NCBI RefSeq assembly: GCF_900074915.1
Contig: NZ_LT222319.1
Span: forward strand, 2,761,001-2,825,000
Direction: 5' to 3'
Source of the DNA: Pseudomonas cerasi
GTDB taxonomy: Bacteria > Pseudomonadota > Gammaproteobacteria > Pseudomonadales > Pseudomonadaceae
Length of the DNA: 64,000 bases
In this document: positions 36,861 to 46,533 of the stretch, in pieces
How positions within the stretch are numbered: position 1 is the first letter of the stretch
How the letters are laid out: the number at the start of each line of letters is the position of its first letter
The notes under the pieces: generated by a model
Databases searched by the model: none
What the model saw: only the letters and a program-made list of their open reading frames with translations
Told to the model about the DNA's origin: nothing
Made by a program: the position numbers and the translations under genes

Positions 36861-38506
36861 GATACCGATTTCTCGTAAATGAGGATGGCCAGGTTGCCTT
36901 CGTCATAGCGCTGACCATCCTTGGGAAGACTTTCGAGCTCTTTCAGCTCCTCATCGCTCTTGCCGCGCATGATGACGCCGACCCGGCCTTGGCTGCGGGC
37001 GTTCTTCATCCAGGCATCGATGTCCTGCAGGCGGACTTCGCGACCCTGCACATCGGGATAGGCCAGCCCGTATTCCAGCTCGCCCCAGGTGTTGAACAGC
37101 GCAACATCAGGCCGTTTCAGGCGCCACGCCAGTGCCGAGGCCGCGCCCAGATCGTTGCTCAGCAGATGCGTGCAGTCCGCCAGTTCGACCTGGTGCCTGA
37201 CCACGAACGGGTCGGGAGTCTTGTTATTGATCACATCGTTTGGCAGTGCAGCGGGTAGCAATGCGATCAGCAGCCAACTGCCCAGCGCCGGCATGGTCCA
37301 GAACGTCAGTGGACGCAAGCCTTGCAGCGCGTTGGCAAATGTCCATCCGAGAAGCACGATGACCGCCAGTGACAGATGCATCGGTTCGTTTTCGTAGACA
37401 GGCTGCTTGAGTTGCAGGTAGATCAACGCCACAAGCCCGACAAAGCTGACGGTCGCGTTGACTAATCCATTCGCGCGCAACGCAGTGCTGTGACCTTTAT
37501 CAAGGCGGTCGACCAGAGCATTGGCCATCAGCAGTGCCAACGGCAGCAGGCACGGCAGTATGTAGGTCGGCAGTTTGCCTTTGCTCAGGCTCAAAAACGC
37601 CAGCGGCAGCAGCAGCCACAGCAGCAAAAAGGCAATGTCAGGGCGGCTTTTTTGTTGCCATGCCTGCTTCAGTGTTACCGGCAGCAGCAGTGCCCACGGC
37701 ACACAGGCCGCCACGAGCAGGGGCACATAGAACCACCAGGGCTGGGCATGCTGCGCATTGTCCCCGGCAAAGCGGCGAATATGCTCGTGCCAGAAGAAGT
37801 AACGCCAGTAGTCGGGCGCTTGCTGGTGGATCGCCAGCGCCCATGGCAGGCAGACGGTGACGGCAATCAGTACCGCGAGCGGGCCGAATCTGAGCAGCTC
37901 GGCCAGGCGCCGCTGGCACAGCATGTAAGGCAGGGTGATGATGACGGGCAGTGCCCAAGCGAGAAAGCCCTTGGTCATGAACCCCATCCCGCAGGCCACG
38001 CCGACTACCGCCCATGCCGCCAGACGCGCTCGACCGACGCTGTGCACGGCGTACCAGAATGCCAGCAGTGTCACGTTGGTCCAGAAGGTGAATTGCGGAT
38101 CGAGATTGGCGTAACCGGCCTGGCCCGCGACAAAGCCGAAGCTCATGAACAGCAAGGCGCTGGCGAACTGCTTGCGCGAGTCGTTCCAGATCTTGCCGGC
38201 CAGCAAATAGGCCAACAGCACGCTCAAGCCGCTGGCCAGTGCCGACACAATGCGCACGCCGAACAGGTTTTCGCCAAAAACCTGCTGCCCCAGTGCAATC
38301 AGCCAGTAACCGGCAACCGGTTTTTCGAAGTAACGCAATCCCATGAAGTGCGGTACGACCCAGTTGCCACTGTGGAGCATTTCCTGGCTGATCTGCGCAT
38401 AGCGGGTTTCATCGGGAATCCACAGGCCGTGAAAGCCCAGGGGCAGCAGATAAGCCAGCACGAACGCCAATAACAGCAGCGCAAGATGACGGTGCCTGAC
38501 GTGCAT
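36857..38506 (-). CDS. arnT: L-Ara4N transferase ArnT
   Basis: A 549-residue polytopic GT83 transferase. The first periplasmic loop has the key [19 protein letters not shown] and [12 protein letters not shown]; about twelve or thirteen helices and a periplasmic C-terminal domain follow. It transfers Ara4N from undecaprenyl phosphate to lipid A phosphates, giving resistance to polymyxin and cationic peptides. ATG at 38506 overlaps the arnD stop (TGATG); a GTG one codon earlier is equally possible. Confidence 0.92.
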   Translation of the reverse strand: MHVRHRHLALLLLAFVLAYLLPLGFHGLWIPDETRYAQISQEMLHSGNWVVPHFMGLRYFEKPVAGYWLIALGQQVFGENLFGVRIVSALASGLSVLLAYLLAGKIWNDSRKQFASALLFMSFGFVAGQAGYANLDPQFTFWTNVTLLAFWYAVHSVGRARLAAWAVVGVACGMGFMTKGFLAWALPVIITLPYMLCQRRLAELLRFGPLAVLIAVTVCLPWALAIHQQAPDYWRYFFWHEHIRRFAGDNAQHAQPWWFYVPLLVAACVPWALLLPVTLKQAWQQKSRPDIAFLLLWLLLPLAFLSLSKGKLPTYILPCLLPLALLMANALVDRLDKGHSTALRANGLVNATVSFVGLVALIYLQLKQPVYENEPMHLSLAVIVLLGWTFANALQGLRPLTFWTMPALGSWLLIALLPAALPNDVINNKTPDPFVVRHQVELADCTHLLSNDLGAASALAWRLKRPDVALFNTWGELEYGLAYPDVQGREVRLQDIDAWMKNARSQGRVGVIMRGKSDEELKELESLPKDGQRYDEGNLAILIYEKSVS

Positions 38507-39387
38507 CACTGCTGCACCCCCAGCCAGCCATCGCGGCCGGGCAGGTGACCGCGAACGATATGCCCGGAAGGCAGCCGTTCAATGGCACCTGGCAGCAGAT
38601 CGCCCAACGGTGCGAAGTGGATGCCCTGGGTATTGGCGCGCTTTAACAGCTGCCTGAAACCGTCGGCCATGATGATTCCTTCCACTTCGGCGTGGAGGGT
38701 GTAGACATTGAGTCTGCGTGCGGCAAAACGGTCGAGAATGTAGTCGTTGAACGCATCCGGCTGCAGGTGCGGACCGACGACTTCATCGAAGGTCGGCAAG
38801 TCCACCGGAACCTGAGCGGTACCGACACTTCCATCCGCCAGCAACGGGCGAAACAGACTGACGCCACGGCAATCACTGTTGTAACGAAAGCCAAACGCTT
38901 CTTTGGCCTGCACGACGCGCTGGTCGGCGCGCCAGCCTGCTGCCGCTGAGCACACCACCGGCTGGCCGAGGATGTCGCTCAGGCAATCGACCCCACGGTG
39001 TATCTGGGCGGTCAATTGTCGGTCGCTCCAGTGTCCGGCATTCGCTTGCCAGCCATGGTGATCCCACGCATGCAGGCCTATTTCGTGGCCTGCATCCAGC
39101 GCGCGGCGCATCAGTGGGCCAAGGTCCCGGCCAATCGGTTTGCCCGGCCATGCGGTACCGGCCAGCAGAATATCCCAGCCATACAGGCTAGCCGCCCTGG
39201 AACGCAGCATCTTCCAGAAGAACGTGGGCCTTACCAGGCGCCACAGGTGGCGTCCCATGTTGTCGGGGCCGACACTGAAAAAGAAGGTCGCCTTGACCTG
39301 CGCTTCGTCGAGTATGTCCAGCAGCCTTGGCACGCCCTCATGGGTGCCTCGGTAAGTGTCGACATCGATTCTCAGGCCTGCCTGCAT
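38506..39387 (-). CDS. arnD: 4-deoxy-4-formamido-L-arabinose-phosphoundecaprenol deformylase
   Basis: A 293-residue NodB-fold polysaccharide deacetylase-like enzyme. [20 protein letters not shown] carries the metal-binding Asp pair; [35 protein letters not shown] and [12 protein letters not shown] are nearly as in enteric ArnD. It removes the formyl group on the lipid-linked sugar. ATG at 39387 fits the family start (GTG at 39393 is the alternative) and overlaps the arnA stop. Confidence 0.92.
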   Translation of the reverse strand: MQAGLRIDVDTYRGTHEGVPRLLDILDEAQVKATFFFSVGPDNMGRHLWRLVRPTFFWKMLRSRAASLYGWDILLAGTAWPGKPIGRDLGPLMRRALDAGHEIGLHAWDHHGWQANAGHWSDRQLTAQIHRGVDCLSDILGQPVVCSAAAGWRADQRVVQAKEAFGFRYNSDCRGVSLFRPLLADGSVGTAQVPVDLPTFDEVVGPHLQPDAFNDYILDRFAARRLNVYTLHAEVEGIIMADGFRQLLKRANTQGIHFAPLGDLLPGAIERLPSGHIVRGHLPGRDGWLGVQQ

Positions 39388-41381
39388 CAGCACTGGTCCG
39401 CTTTTTCAGCCATGGCTTCGCGCAGGAAGAAATCCAGGGTTTTGCCGATGGTTTCGCTCAGCTCGATACCCGGTGTCCAGCCAATCAGCTTTTTAGCGTT
39501 GTCGATGCTCGGCGTGCGGTGGCTGACGTCCTGATAGCCCTTGCCATAGAAGGACTGGCTTTCGACTTCGCGGAAGCCCGCGAAAGGCGGAAAATGGCCG
39601 CGCAACGGATGGGCTTCGAACTGGCGAAGCAACTCTTCACCCAACTGACGGATGCTGGCTTCGTTATCGGGGTTGCCGATGTTGATGATTTGTCCGTTAC
39701 AGCGCTCATCGCGGTTTTCGATGATCCGCGCCAGCGCCTCGATGCCGTCGACGACATCCGTGAAGCAGCGCTTCTGGGCGCCGCCGTCCACCAGGCGAAT
39801 GGGCGTGCCTTCTACCAGGTGCAGGATCAACTGAGTGATGGCCCGCGAGCTGCCGATGCGCGCCGAATCCAGGCGGTCCAGACGCGGTCCCATCCAGTTG
39901 AACGGACGAAACAGGGTGAATTGCAGGCCTTTCTGGCCATAGGCCCAGATCACCCGGTCCAGTAGCTGCTTGGACACCGAGTAGATCCAGCGCTGCTTGT
40001 TGATCGGGCCAACGATCAGGTTGGAGGTGTCTTCGTTGAAGTTTGCGTCCTGGCACATGCCATAGACTTCGGAGGTGGACGGAAAAATCACGCGCTTGTT
40101 GTACTTCACGCAGTAGCGGACGATCTTCAGGTTCTCTTCGAAATCCAGCTCGAAAACCCGCAGTGGATTGCGCGTGTATTCGATCGGCGTGGCGATGGCT
40201 ACCAATGGCAGCACAACGTCGCATTTCTTGATGTGGTATTCGATCCACTCGGTGTGGATGCTGATGTCACCTTCGATGAAATGAAAGTTCGGCTTGGCGC
40301 GCAGGCGCTCGATGGCGTCCGAGCCGATATCCATGCCGTAGATTTCGTAACGGTCATCCTGCAGCAGACGCTCGGACAGGTGATTGCCGATGAAACCGTT
40401 GACGCCGAGGATCAGCACACGGGTACGACGGATCGACCGGCGCTGTGCCTTATCGAGCAGTTGCGAGCCTGCTACAAGCCCGAATTCGCGCGCCAGTTGT
40501 GCACCACTGAGGTACAAGCCGCTGTCGCCGCGCTGCCCTGCGGTGATGACCAGCGAACCCTCGCCACAGGCAATACGCAACGGGTCGTGGCTGATGACCG
40601 TGCCGGGTGCTTCGCCGTTATTGCCTGCCTCGGCATTGGCGGCCCAGACAATCAACTTGTTCTCGCCTACCGGGCAGAATGCGCCAGGGTAGGGCTGCGT
40701 GACTGCCCGTATCAGGTTGTAGAGCTGGGTGGCTGGCAGCGACCAGTCGATCAAACCGTCAGCCGGGGTACGCCGACCGAAATACGTTGCACGGGATTCA
40801 TCCTGAGGCGTAGCTGGCAGTTGCCCTTCTGCCGCCAGCAGGGGCAGTGTTTCGCAAAGCAGGTCAGCGGCGGCATCACGCAATTTGCCATGCAGCGTCA
40901 AGGCGGTATCGGTGGCACTGATCGACACCCGCTGCTGGGCGACTATCGGCCCGGCATCCGCGCGTTTGACCATCTGATGCAGGGTCACGCCGGTTTCACT
41001 TTCGCCGTTGACCAGCACCCAGTTGGCCGGCGCGCGGCCGCGATAACGTGGGAGCAGCGAGCCGTGCAGGTTCAGTGCAGCCTTTTTCGCGCAGGCCAGC
41101 AGCGAATCGCCAAGAAGCTGGCGATAGTAAAAGGAAAAAATGAAGTCCGGGGCCAGTTTGCCGATGCGCTCCACCCACAGCGGGTGATTCGGGTCCTCGG
41201 GGGCATGCACCGTAATGCCGTGCCGGGCGCACATCTGGGCCACAGAACCAAAAAAGGTTTTTTCCCTGGGGTCGTCGGCATGGGTGAACACTGCGGCAAT
41301 CTCATAGCCTGCATCCAGCAACGCTTGCAGGCCGACACAGCCAATATCGTGATACGCGAAAACGACAGCTTTAATGCTCAT
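39387..41381 (-). CDS. arnA: Bifunctional ArnA: UDP-GlcA decarboxylase / UDP-Ara4N formyltransferase
   Basis: A 664-residue fusion of usual length. The N-terminal formyltransferase (1-300) has [16 protein letters not shown] with the catalytic His. The C-terminal SDR-type decarboxylase (about 315-660) has [27 protein letters not shown] (Ser/Glu active residues) and [16 protein letters not shown] (Tyr/Lys). The two activities flank ArnB in the pathway. Overlaps arnC by four bases and arnD by one. Confidence 0.95.
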   Translation of the reverse strand: MSIKAVVFAYHDIGCVGLQALLDAGYEIAAVFTHADDPREKTFFGSVAQMCARHGITVHAPEDPNHPLWVERIGKLAPDFIFSFYYRQLLGDSLLACAKKAALNLHGSLLPRYRGRAPANWVLVNGESETGVTLHQMVKRADAGPIVAQQRVSISATDTALTLHGKLRDAAADLLCETLPLLAAEGQLPATPQDESRATYFGRRTPADGLIDWSLPATQLYNLIRAVTQPYPGAFCPVGENKLIVWAANAEAGNNGEAPGTVISHDPLRIACGEGSLVITAGQRGDSGLYLSGAQLAREFGLVAGSQLLDKAQRRSIRRTRVLILGVNGFIGNHLSERLLQDDRYEIYGMDIGSDAIERLRAKPNFHFIEGDISIHTEWIEYHIKKCDVVLPLVAIATPIEYTRNPLRVFELDFEENLKIVRYCVKYNKRVIFPSTSEVYGMCQDANFNEDTSNLIVGPINKQRWIYSVSKQLLDRVIWAYGQKGLQFTLFRPFNWMGPRLDRLDSARIGSSRAITQLILHLVEGTPIRLVDGGAQKRCFTDVVDGIEALARIIENRDERCNGQIINIGNPDNEASIRQLGEELLRQFEAHPLRGHFPPFAGFREVESQSFYGKGYQDVSHRTPSIDNAKKLIGWTPGIELSETIGKTLDFFLREAMAEKADQC

Positions 41382-42391
41382 GGCGCGACCTTGTTCATAT
41401 AGGGAGTTACAGGGGAATCAACGCTGTCGGTGGCCACTCGGGACGAGCTGCGCACGACTTTCTCGATGAAGAAGCGCGGACGCGCACGCACGTCGCTGTA
41501 CATCCGGCCCAGGTACTCACCCAGCAGTCCCATACCGATGAACTGCCCTCCGGTGAACACGAACAACACGGCAAACAGGACGAACATGCCGTCCCCGGCC
41601 CATGACGCGCCGAAGATCAGGCGCAGAACGATCAGCAGCGCCGCGAACGAGACACCGAGCAACGCCATGCTGAAACCGATGATGCTGAGCAGGCGCAGGG
41701 GCGTGGTGGTCATGCAGGTGATCAGGTCGAACATGAGGTTGATCAGGCGCATCGGGCTGTATTTGGAGTCGCCGTGCTCGCGTTCGGCGTGGTCGACCAG
41801 CACCTCGGTGGTGTGTCGCGCGAAGCTGTTCGCCAGAATAGGAATGAACGTGCTGCGCTCCCGGCAGGCGAGCATGGCATCGACAATCGTGCGTCGGTAT
41901 GCGCGCAGCATGCAGCCGTAATCGTTCATGGCCACGCCGGTGGAGCGCTGCACGGCCAGGTTGATGAGTTTCGATGGCCAGCGTCGCCAGGCGGAGTCCT
42001 GACGATTGCTGCGCACCGTGCCGACTACGTCGTACCCTTGTTCAGCGAGCTTCACCAGGCGAGGGATTTCCTCGGGAGGATTCTGCAGATCGGCATCGAG
42101 GGTGATGACCACGTCGCCCTGGCACTGCTCGAATCCAGCCATAATGGCGGCGTGCTGACCGTAGTTTCGATTCAGGATCACCGCGACGAACGGGCTGTCG
42201 GCGCGTCCGGCAGCCCGCTGGAGGATGTCTGTCGAGTTGTCGCGGCTGCCATCGTCGACCAGCACGATTTCGAATCGGTGGTTGAGCTGTTCGCAGGCCG
42301 CTTCAGTACGGCGCAACAACTCTGGCAGGCTTTGTTGTTCGTTGTAGACCGGGATGACGATCGACACGAACTTGATGGGATACGGTTTCAA
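41378..42391 (-). CDS. arnC: Undecaprenyl-phosphate Ara4FN transferase
   Basis: A 337-residue GT2 enzyme: [42 protein letters not shown] and a [11 protein letters not shown] segment, with two C-terminal helices ([40 protein letters not shown]). It loads formylated Ara4N on undecaprenyl phosphate. The start is TTG at 42391, overlapping the arnB stop (TTGA) with GGAA upstream, so expression probably depends on coupling to arnB. Confidence 0.93.
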   Translation of the reverse strand: MKPYPIKFVSIVIPVYNEQQSLPELLRRTEAACEQLNHRFEIVLVDDGSRDNSTDILQRAAGRADSPFVAVILNRNYGQHAAIMAGFEQCQGDVVITLDADLQNPPEEIPRLVKLAEQGYDVVGTVRSNRQDSAWRRWPSKLINLAVQRSTGVAMNDYGCMLRAYRRTIVDAMLACRERSTFIPILANSFARHTTEVLVDHAEREHGDSKYSPMRLINLMFDLITCMTTTPLRLLSIIGFSMALLGVSFAALLIVLRLIFGASWAGDGMFVLFAVLFVFTGGQFIGMGLLGEYLGRMYSDVRARPRFFIEKVVRSSSRVATDSVDSPVTPYMNKVAP

Positions 42392-43536
42392 TGGCTGGAT
42401 TCCACGGTCGATTCAATGGCACCGACCACCCGCTCGACATCATCGAGGGTCATGTCGGGGAACAGGGGGATGGAGCACAGCCTTGATGAATTCCATTCAG
42501 TGTCCGGCAGACGGACGTTCGGGAAACGCTTGCGGTAATAGCTGTGCAGGTGAGTCGCGATGAAGTGGATGCCGGTGCCGATGTTCCGCGCTTGCAAGGC
42601 CTTCATGAAGGCGTCGCGATTCAGCCCGCAGCGCTCGGGGTCGATGCGCAGAATGAACAGGTGCCAGGCATGTTGCTGGGCATGCCGGGGCAGGGCGAGA
42701 GGCAGAGCGGGGCTGTTGGCCAGTCGATCGAGGTAATGGCTGGCGAGTGTCTGGCGCTGTGCATTGATGGCGTCAAGGCGCTGCAACTGCACCCGCGCAA
42801 TGCTCGCATTGATGTCGGCCAGGTTGTATTTGAAGCCAGGCTCCATGACCTCGGCCTGAGGCTTGCGTCCCAGGGTCAGGCGGTCGTAGGCATCGACACC
42901 CAGACCATGGAATTTAAGCTGACGCACCCGATCAGCCAGCCTTGCATTGTCGGTGACCAGCATCGCGCCTTCGGCACAGGTCATGTTCTTGATTGCGTGA
43001 AAAGAGAAGATCGCAGTGCCTTGCTGGCCGACCGGACGTCCCTGGTAACCGGTGCCAACGGCATGTGCAGCATCCTCGATCACGGTGATGCCGTACCGTT
43101 CGGCGAGCGCATACAGCGGATCGAGATCGAATGCGGCGCCTGCGTAATGCACCGGCACGATCGCTTTGGTCCGGGGGGTGATGGCTTGCTCTATCAGCGC
43201 GGCGCTGGTCATCAGGGTGTCACGGTCAACATCGACAAACACCGGAGTGGCCCCCAGCAGGCAGATCATGTTGGCTGTCGACACCCAGGTTTGCGATGGT
43301 GTAATCACTTCATCGCCAGGCCCTACACCCAGCGCCAGCAGCGCAATGTGCATCGCTCCGGTGGCCGAAGACAGTGCAACTGCATGTTGCGCGCCGACCC
43401 GCTCGGCGAACTCTTCCTCCAGCTTCTGACATTCCGGGCCGGTGGTGATCCATCCGGAACGCAGCACGCGCGTTACCGCAGCAATTTCTTCATCGCCAAT
43501 GGACGGCCGTGAAAAGGCAAGAAAAGTTTGACTCAT
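42388..43536 (-). CDS. arnB: UDP-Ara4O aminotransferase ArnB
   Basis: A 382-residue DegT/DnrJ/EryC1 aminotransferase. [20 protein letters not shown] start, [23 protein letters not shown], and the PLP lysine in [16 protein letters not shown]; the C-terminal [14 protein letters not shown] is characteristic of ArnB. It uses glutamate to aminate UDP-4-keto-arabinose. It is the first gene of the leftward operon arnBCADTEF-ugd; the promoter must lie in the long gap to its right. The ribosome site (GAGAGTCTC) is weak. Confidence 0.95.
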   Translation of the reverse strand: MSQTFLAFSRPSIGDEEIAAVTRVLRSGWITTGPECQKLEEEFAERVGAQHAVALSSATGAMHIALLALGVGPGDEVITPSQTWVSTANMICLLGATPVFVDVDRDTLMTSAALIEQAITPRTKAIVPVHYAGAAFDLDPLYALAERYGITVIEDAAHAVGTGYQGRPVGQQGTAIFSFHAIKNMTCAEGAMLVTDNARLADRVRQLKFHGLGVDAYDRLTLGRKPQAEVMEPGFKYNLADINASIARVQLQRLDAINAQRQTLASHYLDRLANSPALPLALPRHAQQHAWHLFILRIDPERCGLNRDAFMKALQARNIGTGIHFIATHLHSYYRKRFPNVRLPDTEWNSSRLCSIPLFPDMTLDDVERVVGAIESTVESSH

Positions 43537-44511
43537 CTAAAGAGACTCTCCGATTGACGCAGCAGGGCCGAACATAAAAAAGTCACACGACGAGTGCGCA
43601 AATACAGGGTGCGTGAGTGCCGTGAACTTAGGCGTTCAACTGTAAAAATAATGTCCAGATGCCGTTGCTTTTTTGTATCGCCTGGCAGGCTTTCGAAGCA
43701 TAGAGTAGGGTGAAACTCAAACGGCCGACAATGTCGTTATGCGTCCATGTAGAATTATTAATCTGGCGTTCAGGTTTCATCGAGCTCGTCATGAACAGAC
43801 AGCTTTAGTTCAGCTTGCTCATGATAATCATGGAAAGTTAAAGCGGATGAAGTGTGTTGCAGTTGCAGGATTTTTTAATGAAGGTTTCATGACCGCGAAA
43901 TGGGTTTCGCGTTTTTTAACAGGGTCGAACCTGAATCGAACAGGTTGCTATTGGCCCGGTTTCATTGGGGGGAGGCAGCTTTTTTCTCGGTTTTTTGAAA
44001 AGCAGACTGCGCGTCCGGATAAACCCGGGTCAAGAGGAATTCGCTCGGGTGTAGAAAACAGTGTCGCCATCAAGTGATATATATAACCAAGCGATAGAGT
44101 CGGGCAGTGTGGTATGGAAAAGTACGTGTATAAGGGCCAGGTTGGTACGGGTCATCATCGAGGTGTGATTGGGGGCGTTATAAGTTCGAGACGGTTCAGT
44201 GCACGCGTGCTGGTTGTTGCAAGGTGTTCAAGGTTTACTTCATGTTCTCTTATGTCCATTGGCACGATCCTGTAGGTGGCGGGTACAGGCGAAGTATTTA
44301 ACGACGGATTTAAAAACGACTGTCTGCTCGACTGCAATTGCCAGGTTCATTCGATGCAGCGAAGCAAGAAACCACGCGGTGCGCCCTGGCGTCCACCAGC
44401 ACATGGCGGGCTCGTATAACTCGCTTCACCGCGATTATCGCTCCTGCGAAGGCTGCCGATCTGTACACCCCATTCTGTCTAGTTCCGGCTGGAGATGTTA
44501 AATTAGCCGCC
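43537..44511. other. Long AT-rich gap upstream of arnB
   Basis: About 975 bases with no gene I can support. It is richer in A and T than its surroundings. A 112-codon frame on the plus strand (43739-44077) has no family match I recognise and odd composition. It must hold the arn promoter. I did not see a convincing tandem PmrA-type box, so the regulator cannot be named. Confidence 0.5.
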
Positions 44512-44922
44512 ATGAACTTCTTCCGAACCCATTGCTCGCCCATTGCCTGGATACTGTACGCAGTTGTCCTGTTCAATGGTCTTGCGTGCAGCATCGGTCA
44601 CGGCCAGATGATGGCCGCCTTTGCAGACACTGCAGTGGCGTCGGTCTCCCATGCAGACCATGGGATGTCGGATATGCACGGTGGGCATCACACGATGCAC
44701 ATGTCCATGGACGGCTCGTCCAAAAAGACGGACATGTCAGGCAGCATGAAGGCGCAGTCGGGAGACTGTTCGTTTGCCGGCACGCTGACGCTGGCGATGA
44801 TTTTCTTCGTGGCGCTGGGCTGGCTGACCCGTATCCGCCGTTCTCGTTTCGTGTTGCCCGACCTCTGGCTCGGCAACCTGCCAAGGTACTCCCTCCCGGG
44901 ACTCAATCCACAGGCCCCGTAG
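44512..44922 (+). CDS. DUF2946-type small membrane protein, His/Met-rich
   Basis: A 136-residue protein: an N-terminal hydrophobic segment (IAWILYAVVLFNGLACSIGH), a His/Met-rich loop (MSDMHGGHHTMHMSMDG) able to bind copper, and a second helix (LTLAMIFFVALGWLTRI). This is the pattern of DUF2946 proteins, which often lie next to copper TonB receptors or PepSY proteins. ATG at 44512 is chosen over a longer frame starting at 44338. The next gene is also His/Met-rich, which supports a copper link. No strong ribosome site is seen. Confidence 0.72.
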   Translation: MNFFRTHCSPIAWILYAVVLFNGLACSIGHGQMMAAFADTAVASVSHADHGMSDMHGGHHTMHMSMDGSSKKTDMSGSMKAQSGDCSFAGTLTLAMIFFVALGWLTRIRRSRFVLPDLWLGNLPRYSLPGLNPQAP

Positions 44923-44982
44923 CGCCCATCGTGGACGTGTGAGTATCGCTCGCACGAACAACCGATATTGCCCTTATAGCCT

Positions 44983-45001
44983 GCCGGAAGGTCATTCCGG
45001 C
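44983..45001 (+). other. Stem-loop in the leader of the PepSY gene
   Basis: GCCGGAA-GGTCA-TTCCGGC, a perfect 7-bp stem between the DUF2946 and PepSY genes, 30 bases before the ATG. It could be a weak terminator or leader structure; no T-run. Confidence 0.35.
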
Positions 45002-45030
45002 GGGGCGCGTTTATACGTTGGTGAGTCCTT

Positions 45031-46425
45031 ATGTCTGCATCCTGTTCAAGCCCGGAGCTACGGCCTTCCGGGGCGTTTGTCGCCTTTCTGAAAAGGCTCC
45101 ATTTTTACATCGGCGTATTCGTCGGTCCGTTCATGCTGGTCGCGGCCTTGAGTGGCATCGTCTATGCGCTTACCCCGCAGATCGAAGATTCGCTCTATGC
45201 ACGTGCGCTGCACACAGACAGCCGCGGTCCTGCCATGAGCTTGCAGGCGCAGATCCAGCGCGCGCAGGCATCGGCAGGTCCAGGCCTGAGCGTTGCCGCA
45301 GTGCGCCCGGCACCCCGGGAAGGGGATACCACTCGGGTCATGTTCAGCGAGCCGGGCTTTGGCCCATCAGAGCATCGAGCGCTGTTCGTGGACCCGGTGA
45401 GTGGCGAAATTCGCGGCGACATGAAGGTCTACGGTACCAGTGGCGTACTACCCCTACGCACCTGGATCGATCAGTTTCATCGGGGCCTTCTGCTGGGCGA
45501 TGTCGGCAGGATCTACAGCGAGCTGGCCGCCTCATGGCTGTGGGTGGCTGCGCTCGGCGGTCTGGTGCTGTGGACGGTTCGCCGTCGTCGGCAGAGTCGT
45601 GAACGCGGCAACGTGCGCCGCTGGCATGCAACCACCGGCGTATGGCTGTTGCTGGGGCTGCTGTTCTTCTCGGCCACCGGTTTGACGTGGTCACAGTACG
45701 CTGGCGATAACATTGGCGTACTGCGTGCCTACTATGGCTGGTCAACGCCAAGTGTGGCCACCGCACTGGGCAAATCGGCGGCGATGCCAATGTCTATGCC
45801 CATGGACGAGCACGCCGAGCACCATATGCACATGGCGCCGACGACACAGGCATCCGTGCTGGACCCTGCCTTGTTTGACAGCGTTCTGGCCAGCGCGCGT
45901 GCCGAGCATATCGATGCAGCCAAAGTTGAGATCAGGCCATCCGCGAGCAGCGACAAGGCGTGGGTGGTCAGCGAGATAGATCGCAGTTGGCCGACGCAAG
46001 TGGATGCCGTGTCGATCAACCCGCAAACACTGGAAGTGGTCGATCACGTCAGGTTTGCAGACTATTCGCTGCCCGCCAAGCTGACCCGCTGGGGCATTGA
46101 TGCGCACATGGGCGTGTTGTTCGGTCTGGCCAATCAATTGGTGCTGGTGGTGTTCGCCAGTGGCCTGGCGGCCATGGTCGTCATGGGTTATGTGATGTGG
46201 TGGCGACGTCGTCCAACGCTTTCTCAACCACGCAATCAGCAGGCAACGCTCTTGAGTCTCTGGCGCTCATTGAATCCGGGCGCGCAATGGGCGTTGATCC
46301 TGGTCGCAGTGTTGACTGGCTTTGCCCTGCCCGTATTGGGCGTGAGTCTGCTGGGCTTTATCGTCCTGGACGCGCTACTGGGCTACCGGCGAGCCGCAAG
46401 ACCCTTGGTCGACGGCAAGGTGTAA
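45031..46425 (+). CDS. PepSY-associated membrane protein (probable copper/iron reductase type)
   Basis: A 464-residue PepSY_TM protein with four clear membrane segments (HFYIGVFVGPFMLVAALSGI, SWLWVAALGGLVLWTV, GVWLLLGLLFFSATGLTW, LVLVVFASGLAAMVVMGYVM) and a C-terminal pair. The periplasmic part contains MPMSMPMDEHAEHHMHM, a likely copper-binding stretch. Conserved His in RLHFYIG, DQFHRGL and RWHATTG could hold heme. Proteins of this kind act in reduction or handling of metals taken up through TonB receptors. It follows the DUF2946 gene by about 110 bases. Confidence 0.82.
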   Translation: MSASCSSPELRPSGAFVAFLKRLHFYIGVFVGPFMLVAALSGIVYALTPQIEDSLYARALHTDSRGPAMSLQAQIQRAQASAGPGLSVAAVRPAPREGDTTRVMFSEPGFGPSEHRALFVDPVSGEIRGDMKVYGTSGVLPLRTWIDQFHRGLLLGDVGRIYSELAASWLWVAALGGLVLWTVRRRRQSRERGNVRRWHATTGVWLLLGLLFFSATGLTWSQYAGDNIGVLRAYYGWSTPSVATALGKSAAMPMSMPMDEHAEHHMHMAPTTQASVLDPALFDSVLASARAEHIDAAKVEIRPSASSDKAWVVSEIDRSWPTQVDAVSINPQTLEVVDHVRFADYSLPAKLTRWGIDAHMGVLFGLANQLVLVVFASGLAAMVVMGYVMWWRRRPTLSQPRNQQATLLSLWRSLNPGAQWALILVAVLTGFALPVLGVSLLGFIVLDALLGYRRAARPLVDGKV

Positions 46426-46533
46426 CCCTTAGTTGCGCGGATTACCAAGCGCATCGAGCAACTGTTTCCCGACCAGGGCCGTCTGCTCGATGGCTTGTCA
46501 GTAGCGGATATCGCGGTCGCTCAATACGCTGCG
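46426..46533 (+). pseudogene. Remnant of a glutathione S-transferase C-terminus
   Basis: Right after the PepSY stop, in the same frame, about 36 codons read ARITKRIEQLFPDQGRLLDG then LSVADIAVAQYAA. The GLSVADIAVA string is the N-capping region typical of the GST C-terminal domain. There is no start codon and no GST N-terminal domain, and the frame then continues into DNA that is antisense to the ggt gene. I take it as a decayed piece of a GST gene cut at the ggt junction. Confidence 0.45.

Noticed and set aside
43739..44077. 112-codon frame in the gap before arnB
   Set aside because: No ribosome site, no recognisable motif, odd composition; left as non-coding.
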